Source: Gammaproteobacteria bacterium HGW-Gammaproteobacteria-15 (lineage in GTDB: Bacteria > Pseudomonadota > Gammaproteobacteria > Enterobacterales > Alteromonadaceae). From it: DNA of 64,000 nucleotides. A model generated the notes under the pieces. It did no database searches. It was not told the DNA's origin and saw only the letters and a list, made by a program, of their open reading frames with translations. Below, piece after piece: positions 8,674-16,025 of the stretch. The stretch lies in assembly GCA_002840125.1 (NCBI GenBank), contig PGZF01000005.1:372001-436000 (forward strand), in the 5' to 3' direction. Each line of letters starts with the position of its first letter. The first letter of the stretch is position 1. A program made the position numbers and the translations under genes.

Positions 8674-9852
8674 TCAATTAAAAAAGTGCTTCACCGCTGC
8701 AGCTATCAGCATAACAGCAAGCAACGCCGTTACAACCACCAGCAGCGACACCGCAGGCCAGCCAAAAGCGCCGGCAATTGCGCCCGCCGCAACAGGGCCA
8801 AGCAACAGGCCGATATTATTACCCTGCATGGCAAAACCCAAGGTCACACCCAGCAGCGCCTCGCGGGGCGCAAAGCGCGCTGCACTGGTAAAAATAACTA
8901 CCGGCACTAAGCCGCCGGCAAAAGAAAACACTATACATAAAGCGTACATTACCTGCCCCGGTAACAGGGCGCTAAATGCGCCCACAGCACAGAGCGCCAT
9001 GGTAGCAAAACTAAGCAACAGCAGCCGCGCCGGTTGCACACCACGCGCCAGCAATTGGCCACAAACAAGGTTACCTGCACCGCTGGTTGCAATGGCCACT
9101 GCACTGAGCATGCTGGCCGCTTCACTGCTGATATTAAGCCGCTGCGTTAATAGCGCCGGCAAAAAGCCAAACAGGGCAAAAAATAACACGGAGAAAGCGG
9201 CAAACAAACCACACAGCAACCAGGGGCCGGGCGCCGTAATCGCTTCGCCGATATCCTTCAGCACAGACCGCGGCGTTACTGTCGCCGTTTTTACCGCGGG
9301 CAAAACCCACAGCAACAGCATGGCATAGCTTAGCAACGCCGCACCATTCAGCAACCAAAAACCGCGCCAGCTCAGCCAGTGCAGCAGCGGTGCCGCCAGC
9401 ATTGCTATCGTCATACCGACCGGCATAAACGTGGCCCACAGCGCCATAGCCCGGCCACGGCTTTGCTCTGTAACCACGGCGACAATCAGGGCCGGGGCTG
9501 CGACAACAAGACCAAGAAAACCAAGCCCCTCCAGTACACGGCTTGCCATCAGACTGCCGGCGCCGGCTGTTATTGCGCCCAAGGCAGAACCCGCCGCCAT
9601 TAACAATAAGCTCAGCACCACCATTTGCTTTGCGCCAACACGGTCGACAAACAGTCCGACAGGCGCGCCGGCAAGCGCCCCTACTACCGCGAATGCTGAA
9701 ATCAGCCAGGATGCGGTACTCAGACTAAGGCTTAATTCCTGCTGCACCGCCAGCATTGCCATTGGCGCCTTACCAACCTGACAAGCCGCCATCACGCCAG
9801 CGCCAAATAGCAATATTATGCTAAACCACATACTGCGATAGCTACGCATCAT
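8674..9852 (-). CDS. MFS transporter
   Basis: This 392-residue, 12-TM major facilitator has a signature between TM2 and TM3 (GAPVGLFVDRVGAKQMV). It probably exports a drug or metabolite, or takes up a small anion in the manner of CynX-type carriers. Its ATG overlaps the stop codon of the upstream ECF41 sigma-factor gene by one base (TAATG), so both genes are translated from one message. That makes it a likely member of the ECF41-controlled unit that starts with the NTF2-like gene. Confidence 0.88.
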   Translation of the reverse strand: MMRSYRSMWFSIILLFGAGVMAACQVGKAPMAMLAVQQELSLSLSTASWLISAFAVVGALAGAPVGLFVDRVGAKQMVVLSLLLMAAGSALGAITAGAGSLMASRVLEGLGFLGLVVAAPALIVAVVTEQSRGRAMALWATFMPVGMTIAMLAAPLLHWLSWRGFWLLNGAALLSYAMLLLWVLPAVKTATVTPRSVLKDIGEAITAPGPWLLCGLFAAFSVLFFALFGFLPALLTQRLNISSEAASMLSAVAIATSGAGNLVCGQLLARGVQPARLLLLSFATMALCAVGAFSALLPGQVMYALCIVFSFAGGLVPVVIFTSAARFAPREALLGVTLGFAMQGNNIGLLLGPVAAGAIAGAFGWPAVSLLVVVTALLAVMLIAAAVKHFFN

Positions 9853-10736
9853 TAATGCAGCCCACTTAGCTTGTCCGGGTTACGCACAGCATAGATATGC
9901 TGGATACGCCCGGCGTGGGTTTCGATGGTAATGGCAGTGGCAAGCTGCTGATTTTCAAACACTAACACGCCAAGCGAGCCATTAAAGCGTTGTGGTTGTA
10001 AGCAGATTTCAACGCCATTTTGCCGGTAAGCCGAGAAAATTCCGGCCAGAAAGCCTGCCACTTCACCGGCGCCCCGCATCACTTCTGCCAACGCCTGCAC
10101 CTTACCGCCGCCATCAGAGTAAAGCTCCACATCCTGCGCTAACAGCGTAAGCAACTTAGCGCTATCATGTTGTTGCGCTGCAGCTATAAACCCCTCCAGC
10201 AAGGCGCTGTGCATCTCCGGCGTGGTGACAAAACGACGGCCCTGCTGACGAATATGTTTTCTGGCCCGCGTTGCCCACTGCCGGCATTGCACAGCAGACT
10301 TCTGCAGCACCTGCGCAATTTCCGCAAAACTCAACTCAAAAATATCATGCAGCAGAAATGCTGCCCGCTCCAGTGGCGACAGCTTTTCTAACGCCAGCAG
10401 CAAGGCAAATGACATACTATTGTTAAGCTCTGTCTGCCATGCCGGGTCATCCGATTGCATGGCAACCTCATCCGGAAAAGGTTCTGGCAACCATTCGCCA
10501 CTATATATTTCCCGTTGCTTGCGGGCTGACTGCAACTGATTCAGCGCAATTCTGCTGCATACGGTAATTAACCAGGCCCGTGGCCGCTCTATTGCCGTAA
10601 TATCAGCATGGTGCCATTTCAGATAGGTTTCCTGCACCGCATCATGGGCTTCAGCAAGTGTGCCCAGCATGCGGTAAGCCAGCCCTTCTATGGTTTTACG
10701 ATGTTGTGCAAAAATTTCTGTTCTTTGGTCAGTCAT
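9852..10736 (-). CDS. ECF41-type RNA polymerase sigma factor (SigJ-like) with C-terminal SnoaL-like domain
   Basis: This 294-residue sigma factor has region 2 at the N-terminus (AYRMLGTLAEAHDAVQETYLKW), region 4 (EKLSPLERAAFLLHDIFELSFAEIAQVL) and a C-terminal NTF2/SnoaL-like extension of about 110 residues. The C-terminus contains NPDKL, a sequence signature described for ECF41 sigma factors, whose extension both activates and inhibits the factor in place of an anti-sigma factor. It lies between an NTF2-like gene and an MFS gene, with 5-base and minus-1-base gaps. A promoter of ECF41 type precedes the first gene, which implies positive autoregulation. Confidence 0.92.
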   Translation of the reverse strand: MTDQRTEIFAQHRKTIEGLAYRMLGTLAEAHDAVQETYLKWHHADITAIERPRAWLITVCSRIALNQLQSARKQREIYSGEWLPEPFPDEVAMQSDDPAWQTELNNSMSFALLLALEKLSPLERAAFLLHDIFELSFAEIAQVLQKSAVQCRQWATRARKHIRQQGRRFVTTPEMHSALLEGFIAAAQQHDSAKLLTLLAQDVELYSDGGGKVQALAEVMRGAGEVAGFLAGIFSAYRQNGVEICLQPQRFNGSLGVLVFENQQLATAITIETHAGRIQHIYAVRNPDKLSGLH

Positions 10737-10741
10737 GCCCG

Positions 10742-11188
10742 CTACTCATTTGGATTAGACATTAACACCGCAAAGCGCCAGCCCTGGCTGGTACGGCGGA
10801 AGATATGCGTATACTTCTGCCTGGCAGAATAAACACCGGCGGCATCTGCCTGGTTTTTTATCTGTACCTGCTGCACGCCCACTTCGTAGGCCAAATCGCC
10901 ACTGCGCACCACCAGCGCCGGCTGTTTTTCAAAGCCAATAAAGCTGGCAGAGCGAAACAGTGCCTGCTCTACCTGCAGAAACGCGGTTTTACCCGAAACC
11001 AGCTCTTTAGATGGGATCAACAGCTGTATATCATCGTGGCAAAGCTCAGCATAGACGCTGGCATCACCGGCGACTATAGCCGCCGCCTGGCCGGCACGCA
11101 GCTGTTCAATGTCGTGTTTATCTTGTTCGCTAAATTCGCCCTGCCACAACGGCGATTCAGCTGGCTGGCATACTTGTTTTGTCGTCAT
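10742..11188 (-). CDS. NTF2-like (SnoaL/DUF4440-type) protein, first gene of the ECF41 operon
   Basis: This 148-residue cytoplasmic protein belongs to the NTF2 superfamily: an alpha helix (IEQLRAGQAAAIVAGDASVYAEL), then strands ending in YTHIFRRTSQGWRFAVLMSNP. The ATG at 11188 fits AGGAG 6 bases upstream better than the open frame beginning at 11203. Such proteins bind or convert small molecules. ECF41 operons are known to carry a conserved partner protein of the carboxymuconolactone-decarboxylase, oxidoreductase or epimerase type; here that place is taken by an NTF2-like protein, which resembles the sigma factor's own C-terminal domain. Confidence 0.8.
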   Translation of the reverse strand: MTTKQVCQPAESPLWQGEFSEQDKHDIEQLRAGQAAAIVAGDASVYAELCHDDIQLLIPSKELVSGKTAFLQVEQALFRSASFIGFEKQPALVVRSGDLAYEVGVQQVQIKNQADAAGVYSARQKYTHIFRRTSQGWRFAVLMSNPNE

Positions 11189-11219
11189 CGGTAACTCCTG
11201 CAATTGTCAGTTCCCATAA

Positions 11220-11246
11220 GACAAATCAGCGCAGTAAAATGTGACA
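11220..11246 (-). promoter_or_regulatory. ECF41-type promoter
   Basis: On the minus strand TGTCACA is followed after exactly 16 bases by TGTC. The published ECF41 promoter consensus is TGTCACA, 16-17 bases, CGTC, so only one position differs. It lies 32 bases upstream of the NTF2-like start codon, the expected place for a promoter of this operon. The match supports autoregulation by the sigma factor encoded in the same operon. Confidence 0.7.
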
Positions 11247-11315
11247 GCGGTGTGCCGACACCGGGCAGATAACACCGCAATCTCCTGTAATACTAAAATC
11301 TGGTAATCAATTTTG

Positions 11316-11945
11316 CTAAGCTGCCGCCTTGCGGGCTATGGCTATCTCAGCCGACTCCAGCGCATTTTTCACCCGTCCGTCTTGAAATTCCTCGTAGCCA
11401 ACACGGACAAACTCTACATTGTGCAAGCCAATAAATTCCAGCATTGTCAGCAAGTGCGGCTCCAGAAAATTCATCTGTGACATCGGGCCTCCAGGCAACA
11501 GGTCGCCGTTACCCACGGAGATAATAACGGTGACGGGTTTGTCGGCCAACAGTGGTTGATAGGGAAAGTCAGCCTCAGGAACATAGGCAAAAGAACGGCT
11601 CACCCGGATGATTTGATCAAAATAGGCCTTCAATTGCGATGGCAGGCCAAAATTATACATAGGAGCACCCAGTACAATAGCGTCAGCCGCTTCTATTTCT
11701 GCCAGTAAGGTTTCGCTTTCTGTTAATGCCTCATGCATTTGTGGTGTACGGTCTTGTGCTGACGTAAAAGCGCTGGCAATCCATGCTTCATTAACCGCAG
11801 AGGGTGGTTGTAACGCCAGGTCCCGTTCGGTCACCTTTCCGTCTGGATGAGCCGTTAACCAGCATTCGGCAAATTGTTGGGTTAAGCGGCGAGTAATAGA
11901 ACGGTTGTGGCGTCCGCTTGAATTAATAACCAATAATTGTGACAT
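11316..11945 (-). CDS. azoR: FMN-dependent NADH-azoreductase
   Basis: This 209-residue flavodoxin-fold quinone/azo reductase has the FMN-phosphate loop near the N-terminus (LLVINSSGRHNRSITRRL), the conserved LGAPMYNFGLPSQLKAYFDQIIRVSRSFAY segment and an AzoR-type SVGNG loop. It reduces quinones by two electrons with NADH and azo compounds incidentally, and protects against thiol-reactive stress. It lies downstream of an HxlR-family regulator on the same strand, with an operator-like repeat between them, as in the YodB-azoR pairs of Bacillus. Confidence 0.9.
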   Translation of the reverse strand: MSQLLVINSSGRHNRSITRRLTQQFAECWLTAHPDGKVTERDLALQPPSAVNEAWIASAFTSAQDRTPQMHEALTESETLLAEIEAADAIVLGAPMYNFGLPSQLKAYFDQIIRVSRSFAYVPEADFPYQPLLADKPVTVIISVGNGDLLPGGPMSQMNFLEPHLLTMLEFIGLHNVEFVRVGYEEFQDGRVKNALESAEIAIARKAAA

Positions 11946-12027
11946 AAGACAAACCTCTTTTAGCTGAATAAAGTGAAATGATCAGCTTTATTGTTCATGT
12001 CTTTGAGGTTTGGATCCACGACCAAAG

Positions 12028-12056
12028 TTGTGAGTTACTCACAAAACAGTGAGTAA
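12028..12056. promoter_or_regulatory. Overlapping palindromic operator, probably for the HxlR regulator
   Basis: Two perfect palindromes share a half-site. The first, 12028-12044, is TTGTGAGT-T-ACTCACAA; the second, 12035-12056, is TTACTCAC, 6 bases, GTGAGTAA. That gives three copies of GTGAGT/ACTCAC. The block lies 83 bases upstream of the azoR start codon and just after the HxlR gene, the place expected of an operator controlling azoR. Binding by the HxlR protein is inferred. Confidence 0.65.
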
Positions 12057-12070
12057 GAGGGGGGCAATTT

Positions 12071-12454
12071 TTAAAGATGACTTTTCCGATGCGCCAGATA
12101 GGATGTTCCCCAGTCGTCAAGGCTGTTTATCAGCTCAAATAGCGTAGTGCCAAACTCAGATAACCGATACTCCACCCGAACCGGCACTTCTGCATACACC
12201 TCACGCGCCACCAGGCCGTCAGCCTCTAACTGCTTTAATTGCGTGCTGAGCGCTTGAGGTGAAATACGTGGTAATGCTCGCTGCAGTTCAGAATACCGTA
12301 GCGAGCTTTGCTTTAACGCATACAAAATAGAGGGTTTCCAGCGACCTCGCACAATATCCAATGCTGCCTGCACCGGACAATTTTCATGCAAGGAGCCGAG
12401 TTTCTTCTGATAGTTGGACAGTGGGTCATAGTCTCGCGATAAAGGGGGGCGCAT
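12071..12454 (-). CDS. HxlR-family transcriptional regulator
   Basis: This 127-residue winged-helix regulator has the family signature CPVQAALDIVRGRWKPSILYAL, then the recognition helix region RYSELQRALPRISPQALSTQLKQLE and the wing. The ATG at 12454 has GAGG 8 bases upstream; a TTG at 12487 would add 11 residues. The cysteine preceding PVQAAL is the conserved redox-sensing position in YodB/QorR-type members, which lose DNA binding when it is oxidised or modified by quinones. With azoR downstream, a quinone or electrophile response is the likely role. Confidence 0.85.
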   Translation of the reverse strand: MRPPLSRDYDPLSNYQKKLGSLHENCPVQAALDIVRGRWKPSILYALKQSSLRYSELQRALPRISPQALSTQLKQLEADGLVAREVYAEVPVRVEYRLSEFGTTLFELINSLDDWGTSYLAHRKSHL

Positions 12455-12546
12455 ATGGTGGCCTCTCGTCGCTAATTTAAATGGCAATTAGTTTGCTGCG
12501 AATTATCGCCAATAGCAATACATAACGCGCTGACCAATGGCCAACA

Positions 12547-12894
12547 TTATGGCCGGGTGCCGCCCGCTGCCGCATAGATCCAGCATTCGGTAGCTGATTT
12601 CAGCATCGCTTTTACCCGTACATAAGCATCAACTTCGTAGTCGTCAGCCTGTGCCAGTTCGGCGTCAGTTAGCTCGAACACGGTACCGGCCACTTCATCC
12701 ACGAGCTTGCCGGTAAAGCGCAAAATCGGATGAAATGCCTTACCGCTTTCGCGCAGCACGCGCTCGTCGGTAATTTCCACTTCACCAACAATATAGCCTT
12801 GCAGTATGTCTTTATGGCCACTTAGCTCGCGGCCAAAGTTGGCTAGTTGGACGTTTTTTTGCTGCAGGGTGCCGTAAGAAAATAGTTTAGCCAT
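12547..12894 (-). CDS. Gamma-glutamylcyclotransferase-like (AIG2/BtrG) family protein
   Basis: This 115-residue protein starts with the family signature LFSYGTLQ and has a compact beta-barrel pattern with the acidic residue after the conserved SGKAFHPILRF segment. The family includes cyclotransferases acting on gamma-glutamyl amines and several uncharacterised members; the substrate is unknown. A heptanucleotide tandem repeat begins only 15 bases upstream of its start codon, in the 5' untranslated or promoter region. Confidence 0.8.
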   Translation of the reverse strand: MAKLFSYGTLQQKNVQLANFGRELSGHKDILQGYIVGEVEITDERVLRESGKAFHPILRFTGKLVDEVAGTVFELTDAELAQADDYEVDAYVRVKAMLKSATECWIYAAAGGTRP

Positions 12895-12908
12895 GGTTAA
12901 CCTTGCTC

Positions 12909-12954
12909 AGTGTTGAGTGTTGAGTGTTGAGTGTTGAGTGTTGAGTGTTGAGTG
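12909..12954. repeat. Heptanucleotide tandem repeat (AGTGTTG, 6.5 copies)
   Basis: AGTGTTG occurs six times without error from 12909 to 12950, followed by AGTG. It sits between the gamma-glutamylcyclotransferase-like gene (start at 12894) and the DUF6644-type gene, upstream of the former. Perfect short repeats of this kind change copy number by slippage. Confidence 0.97.
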
Positions 12955-13026
12955 CGATAAGTTTACTGCCGCAGTGGGCGAAGGTACAGCGTCTTTCGGG
13001 CTGCAAATCGGCATCTAGCGCCAAGG

Positions 13027-13503
13027 CTAAACAAAGGCGATCCAACGGCCGGCAGTGATAATGGCAAGCCATAAAGTAAGCGAGATTAAGGCGGTGAGTT
13101 TCAGCAGCAAAGTAGCTGGCTGGCCTGCCAGCATGGCGCGCCAGGACGGCAGACAATGCACTACCATTACATTGATTAACGCCAGACTAATCAATGACAA
13201 TTTCAGCAAAAAAGCACTATTGCCAAGATAGTGTGCCGGCTGCACGCTGAACAACAGCACCCCGGTTAGTATTGCCAGCATAAAGCCGCCCGCAGCAACC
13301 CGGCTTAATAATGGTGCCAGCTCGCTGAGGGTACCGCGCTTAATGATGCGTAAAATGCGTAAGTCGAGCGTGACGATACTACCCACCAGCAAACCCAGGC
13401 CCATAATATGTGCAGAAGCTACCAGCGGATAGGCAATATCCGACTGGCGCAGTGCCGATGCTAAAGCTGTATCTCCCAGAGCCAACAACAAAGCCGTCAG
13501 CAT
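13027..13503 (-). CDS. Four-TM membrane protein (DUF6644/DUF2214-like)
   Basis: This 158-residue protein has four hydrophobic helices, with a histidine in the second (LVASAHIMGLGLLVGSIVTLDLRILR) and another in the fourth segment region (MVVHCLP). That layout resembles the CopD/DUF2214-type membrane families. Function is unknown; the histidines could ligate haem or copper, which is only an inference. The gene starts 6 bases after the DUF6152 gene ends, so the two form an operon. Confidence 0.65.
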   Translation of the reverse strand: MLTALLLALGDTALASALRQSDIAYPLVASAHIMGLGLLVGSIVTLDLRILRIIKRGTLSELAPLLSRVAAGGFMLAILTGVLLFSVQPAHYLGNSAFLLKLSLISLALINVMVVHCLPSWRAMLAGQPATLLLKLTALISLTLWLAIITAGRWIAFV

Positions 13504-13509
13504 TGCGGG

Positions 13510-13896
13510 TTAATCTTCACGCAGCAATTCCGGGTAAAAGGTATATTGCTTGTTATTAATAGTGGCACGTACTGCTTTGATAATATGTTCATCTTTGTTG
13601 GCAGAGCGGTGGCCGCGTATCAGCACCGTATCACCGGTTTTGGCTTCGCCTTCAACAAAACCGGCAGCTTTGGTTTGCCGGGGGTTACCTAAGTCTACCT
13701 GCCAGGGGCCGGTATCGGTTTCAATCATCAGCCGCGGGTGAGGCGGGCCAATAAAAACCTCGGTGATAGTACCGGTCATCTCTGTCTGTTTGTCTTCGGC
13801 CCAGTTCCAGCCATGGTGCGCTGCCACTTCAGGTAACCAAAGCAGTATCGCCGCCAAAGCGCTGATAACCGTAATTGCTGTGTTTTTGCTACGCAT
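13510..13896 (-). CDS. DUF6152 family exported protein
   Basis: This 128-residue protein has a signal peptide (AITVISALAAILLWLPEVAA) followed by HHGWNWAE, a histidine pair right after the predicted cleavage site. The remainder is a small OB-like beta domain (GTITEVFIGPPHPRLMIETD ... GDTVLIRGHRS). It matches DUF6152, a family of periplasmic proteins of unknown function commonly found with DUF6644 membrane proteins. The exposed N-terminal histidines and the His-containing membrane partner suggest a metal-related role, which is inference. Confidence 0.75.
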   Translation of the reverse strand: MRSKNTAITVISALAAILLWLPEVAAHHGWNWAEDKQTEMTGTITEVFIGPPHPRLMIETDTGPWQVDLGNPRQTKAAGFVEGEAKTGDTVLIRGHRSANKDEHIIKAVRATINNKQYTFYPELLRED

Positions 13897-13928
13897 ATAT
13901 TTTACCCCGCCGCTAAATTAAACCTGCC

Positions 13929-14291
13929 TTATGACCTCAGAATCTTTTCCATCTTGCGGCCTTTTGCAAGTTCGTCTACCAGTTTATCCAGGTATCTGAC
14001 CTGCTTGGTTAAGGTAGTTTCAATTTCTTCAATTCGATAACCACAAATTGGACCCGTGATCAGGCTTGCTTTCGGATTGATCGTAGCCTCAGAAAAGAAT
14101 TTTTCAAAGGTAGCCTGATTTTTAATCAGGCGCTGCAAATCTTTCGCTTCGAAACCAGTAAGCCATGCTATGACTTGATGTAATTCTGCTATGGTTCGCC
14201 CTTTCTTTTCAACTTTCGCAACATAGTGTGGATAAACAGAGGAAAATGTCATGTTCGCGATTCGTTCGTCGTGTTCTTTGGTTGTCTTCAT
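13929..14291 (-). CDS. DUF2200 family protein
   Basis: This 120-residue protein is a strong match to DUF2200 by pattern ([65 protein letters not shown]). The family is cytoplasmic and uncharacterised. It has a GGGAG ribosome site. Its base composition and codon choice are more AT-rich than the leu operon genes, and it is the last of four small unrelated minus-strand genes that resemble an integron cassette set. No attC-like element was seen after its stop codon. Confidence 0.85.
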   Translation of the reverse strand: MKTTKEHDERIANMTFSSVYPHYVAKVEKKGRTIAELHQVIAWLTGFEAKDLQRLIKNQATFEKFFSEATINPKASLITGPICGYRIEEIETTLTKQVRYLDKLVDELAKGRKMEKILRS

Positions 14292-14481
14292 ACGAGGACT
14301 CCCGCTTGTTTAGTAATAAGTAAGTTCGCTGAGGGAGCCCCTCAAGTTTGCTCATAATGTCAGGCATTTCTTATATGCATCTGGGGTGGCTCGGTGCACA
14401 GTATATTTATACACTCATAGTCACCGGGCACAAAGTAGAGGCGAAGCCGCAACGCAAAAGCTGCCGCTGCGCTTAGCCTTG

Positions 14482-14934
14482 TTAACGCACATTTTGACGA
14501 AGCTCCATTGGCTGATAAAGCACACCATCTTTTTCGCCAACGGAAGCTGACTCCACGAAGCCGAAACGTTTATAGACAGGTATGGCATTCAGAGACGACC
14601 TGACCGTGTATGTACAATCATCCAGCAGCTTAGCTGTATGCTCCCAGAGTAAACGCGCAATGCCTTGACCTTGATGCAACTCGACCACAAAGAGGTGATA
14701 CAAATGCCCTGGACGTTTGATTGAGATATAAGCCACCACCTCGCCGTCGAGCTCATATACGTAGTTGTAGTAGTCATTGCCGGACAGGCGATCAAGGAAC
14801 TCGGCTTCGCTAAGGCTGCTAGCGAGCCAAGTTGGAAGGGGCGCGTCTGGATCCCGCAAGTAGAACCTTGAAAGATCAGAGACCAAACTTCGCAGTCTTG
14901 GGGCATCGCTACTATTGGCTGTTCGTATGCTCAT
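14482..14934 (-). CDS. GNAT-family N-acetyltransferase
   Basis: This 150-residue acetyltransferase has the acetyl-CoA pyrophosphate-binding motif A (LYHLFVVELHQGQGIARLLWEH). ATG 14934 was chosen because AGGA lies just upstream; the open frame to 14952 would run into the attC-like element. The acceptor substrate is unknown. Its stop codon TAA lies within GCGTTAACAA, which looks like the start of an attC site, but the other half of such a site is not recognisable. It follows the OsmC gene and the attC-like element 14947-15037. Confidence 0.85.
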   Translation of the reverse strand: MSIRTANSSDAPRLRSLVSDLSRFYLRDPDAPLPTWLASSLSEAEFLDRLSGNDYYNYVYELDGEVVAYISIKRPGHLYHLFVVELHQGQGIARLLWEHTAKLLDDCTYTVRSSLNAIPVYKRFGFVESASVGEKDGVLYQPMELRQNVR

Positions 14935-14946
14935 AAGTCTTCCTGT

Positions 14947-15037
14947 CACCAACGCCGCCAGCAGCGGCCGAAAAACCGCACAACGGGTTTAAGATCCAGC
15001 CCTCGCAGTGGGCGTTGCTGGCTGGCATTGTTAAGCA
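14947..15037 (-). repeat. attC-like recombination site after the OsmC gene
   Basis: On the minus strand the element begins GCTTAACAATGCCAGC (R''-like, RYYYAAC) containing the OsmC stop codon, and ends CTGGCGGCGTTGGTG (R'-like). The two ends form an imperfect palindrome: AAC-AAT-GCCAGCCAGC against AAC-GCC-GCCAGC-AGC, with an extra unpaired base as is usual in attC sites. Length is 91 bases. R' deviates from GTTRRRY at its last positions. Confidence 0.55.
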
Positions 15038-15498
15038 TTGATTTCAGTTGTTACTTCTGTTTTTACCGAGTTCGCAATAAAACATTGCTCATGTGACAAG
15101 TGATGCATTTCTTCAAGCTCTTCTTTTGAAGGTATCCTGTCACCCGAAAATACTACTTTTGGCCGGAGAGTAACCTTTGTCATGGATATTTTACCTGATT
15201 GGTCTTTTTCCATGATGCCCAAAGCATCATCAGTATAACTGTCAATCACGTACCTTTTTTTAGCTGCGATTGATAGAAAAAAGAGCATGTGACAACTCGA
15301 TAAAGAGGCCACAAATGCTTCTTCAGGATCAACATTTTTTTCAACAGAATACGGCAAAGGGACTACATGAGGCGATGAAGAGGCCGGAATACAAACACCA
15401 CCATCAAACTCCCAAACATGCCCGCGACTATATTTATTGTCTATGTAGGGTTCATCTTTGCCACGAGTCCACTTCACCAAAGCACTATATTCTGACAT
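15031..15498 (-). CDS. OsmC-family peroxiredoxin-like protein
   Basis: This 155-residue protein belongs to the OsmC/Ohr superfamily, which reduces organic hydroperoxides with two conserved cysteines. Both are present: SSCHMLFFL (first, around residue 67) and HEQCFIANSVKTEV (second, near the C-terminus). The sequence GRGHVWEFDGGVCIPASSSP resembles the OsmC subgroup that begins with an extended sheet rather than Ohr. The stop codon lies inside an attC-like end and the ATG follows another such element by 24 bases, so the gene sits like a cassette between two recombination sites. Confidence 0.88.
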   Translation of the reverse strand: MSEYSALVKWTRGKDEPYIDNKYSRGHVWEFDGGVCIPASSSPHVVPLPYSVEKNVDPEEAFVASLSSCHMLFFLSIAAKKRYVIDSYTDDALGIMEKDQSGKISMTKVTLRPKVVFSGDRIPSKEELEEMHHLSHEQCFIANSVKTEVTTEINA

Positions 15499-15522
15499 TT
15501 TTTATCCTTCAAACTACGTGAT

Positions 15523-15602
15523 GCTTAACACCCGCCAAAAACACAAGCAACGTGTTGCGAGTCGAGCGCCCATAGGGTGCGTTTTGATAACGATTGTTAT
15601 GC
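15523..15602 (-). repeat. attC-like recombination site after the VOC gene
   Basis: On the minus strand it starts GCATAACAATCG and ends GGCGGGTGTTAAGC; the last seven bases, GTTAAGC, fit the R' consensus GTTRRRY exactly. The ends pair as GCWTAACA followed by AAAACRCA on both sides, with unpaired bases between. The VOC stop codon TAA is inside the left end. Length is 80 bases, within the range of known attC sites. Confidence 0.6.
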
Positions 15603-16025
15603 ATCTTGCTCCGGAAGTAGCTGCGGATTCCAAACGACCTCCCACAAATGGCCATCAAGATCCTGAAAATAGCCCGCATAACCACCCCAGAAAGTTTCAT
15701 TTGCCACTTTTACAATGCTGGCGCCAGCACTTTCAGCTTGTGCCATTACCTCATCAACCTCGGATTTAGACATCACGTTATGGCCGATGGAAAATTCTGT
15801 TGCGCTTGAACTTTTCAGTTGTAGTCCCGAATCATGAGCAAGGCTCCGTCTCGGCCAAAGAGCTAGCTTGAGACCAGTACTTAGATCGAAAAATGCCACA
15901 GCCCCATACTCGAACTCTTTCCCGACAATTCCTTCTGTCGGAAGCCCAAGACCGTCCCGGTAAAACCGGACAGCCTTTTCAAGATCATCTACGCCAAGTG
16001 TGATAACAGAAATTCTAGGCTTCAA
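15597..16025 (-). CDS. VOC-family protein (glyoxalase/bleomycin-resistance-like)
   Basis: This 142-residue protein is made of two beta-alpha-beta-beta-beta modules, starting RISVITLGVDDLEKAVRFYRDGLGL and ending YFQDLDGHLWEVVWNP. The terminal Glu in DGHLWEV and the histidine in FSIGHNVMS are the usual metal-ligand positions. Members act on varied small substrates or antibiotics, so none is assigned. The start is a TTG at 16025 with AAGGAG 9 bases upstream; no in-frame ATG fits better. It is the first of the four cassette-like genes on this strand. Confidence 0.88.
   Translation of the reverse strand: MKPRISVITLGVDDLEKAVRFYRDGLGLPTEGIVGKEFEYGAVAFFDLSTGLKLALWPRRSLAHDSGLQLKSSSATEFSIGHNVMSKSEVDEVMAQAESAGASIVKVANETFWGGYAGYFQDLDGHLWEVVWNPQLLPEQDA

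Noticed and set aside
8642-9328. Plus-strand frame of 228 codons opposite the MFS gene
   Set aside because: Low-complexity Ala/Thr/Ser-rich antisense shadow of a clear MFS transporter; no ribosome site and no recognisable motif.
12887-13156. Minus-strand frame of 89 codons spanning the heptanucleotide repeat
   Set aside because: It is open only because the 7-base repeat reads through without stops; it overlaps the end of the DUF6644-type gene in another frame and has no ribosome site.
14385-14484. attC-like element after the GNAT gene
   Set aside because: The left end (GCGTTAACAA with the stop codon) looks right, but I could not find a matching right end; not reported as a site.
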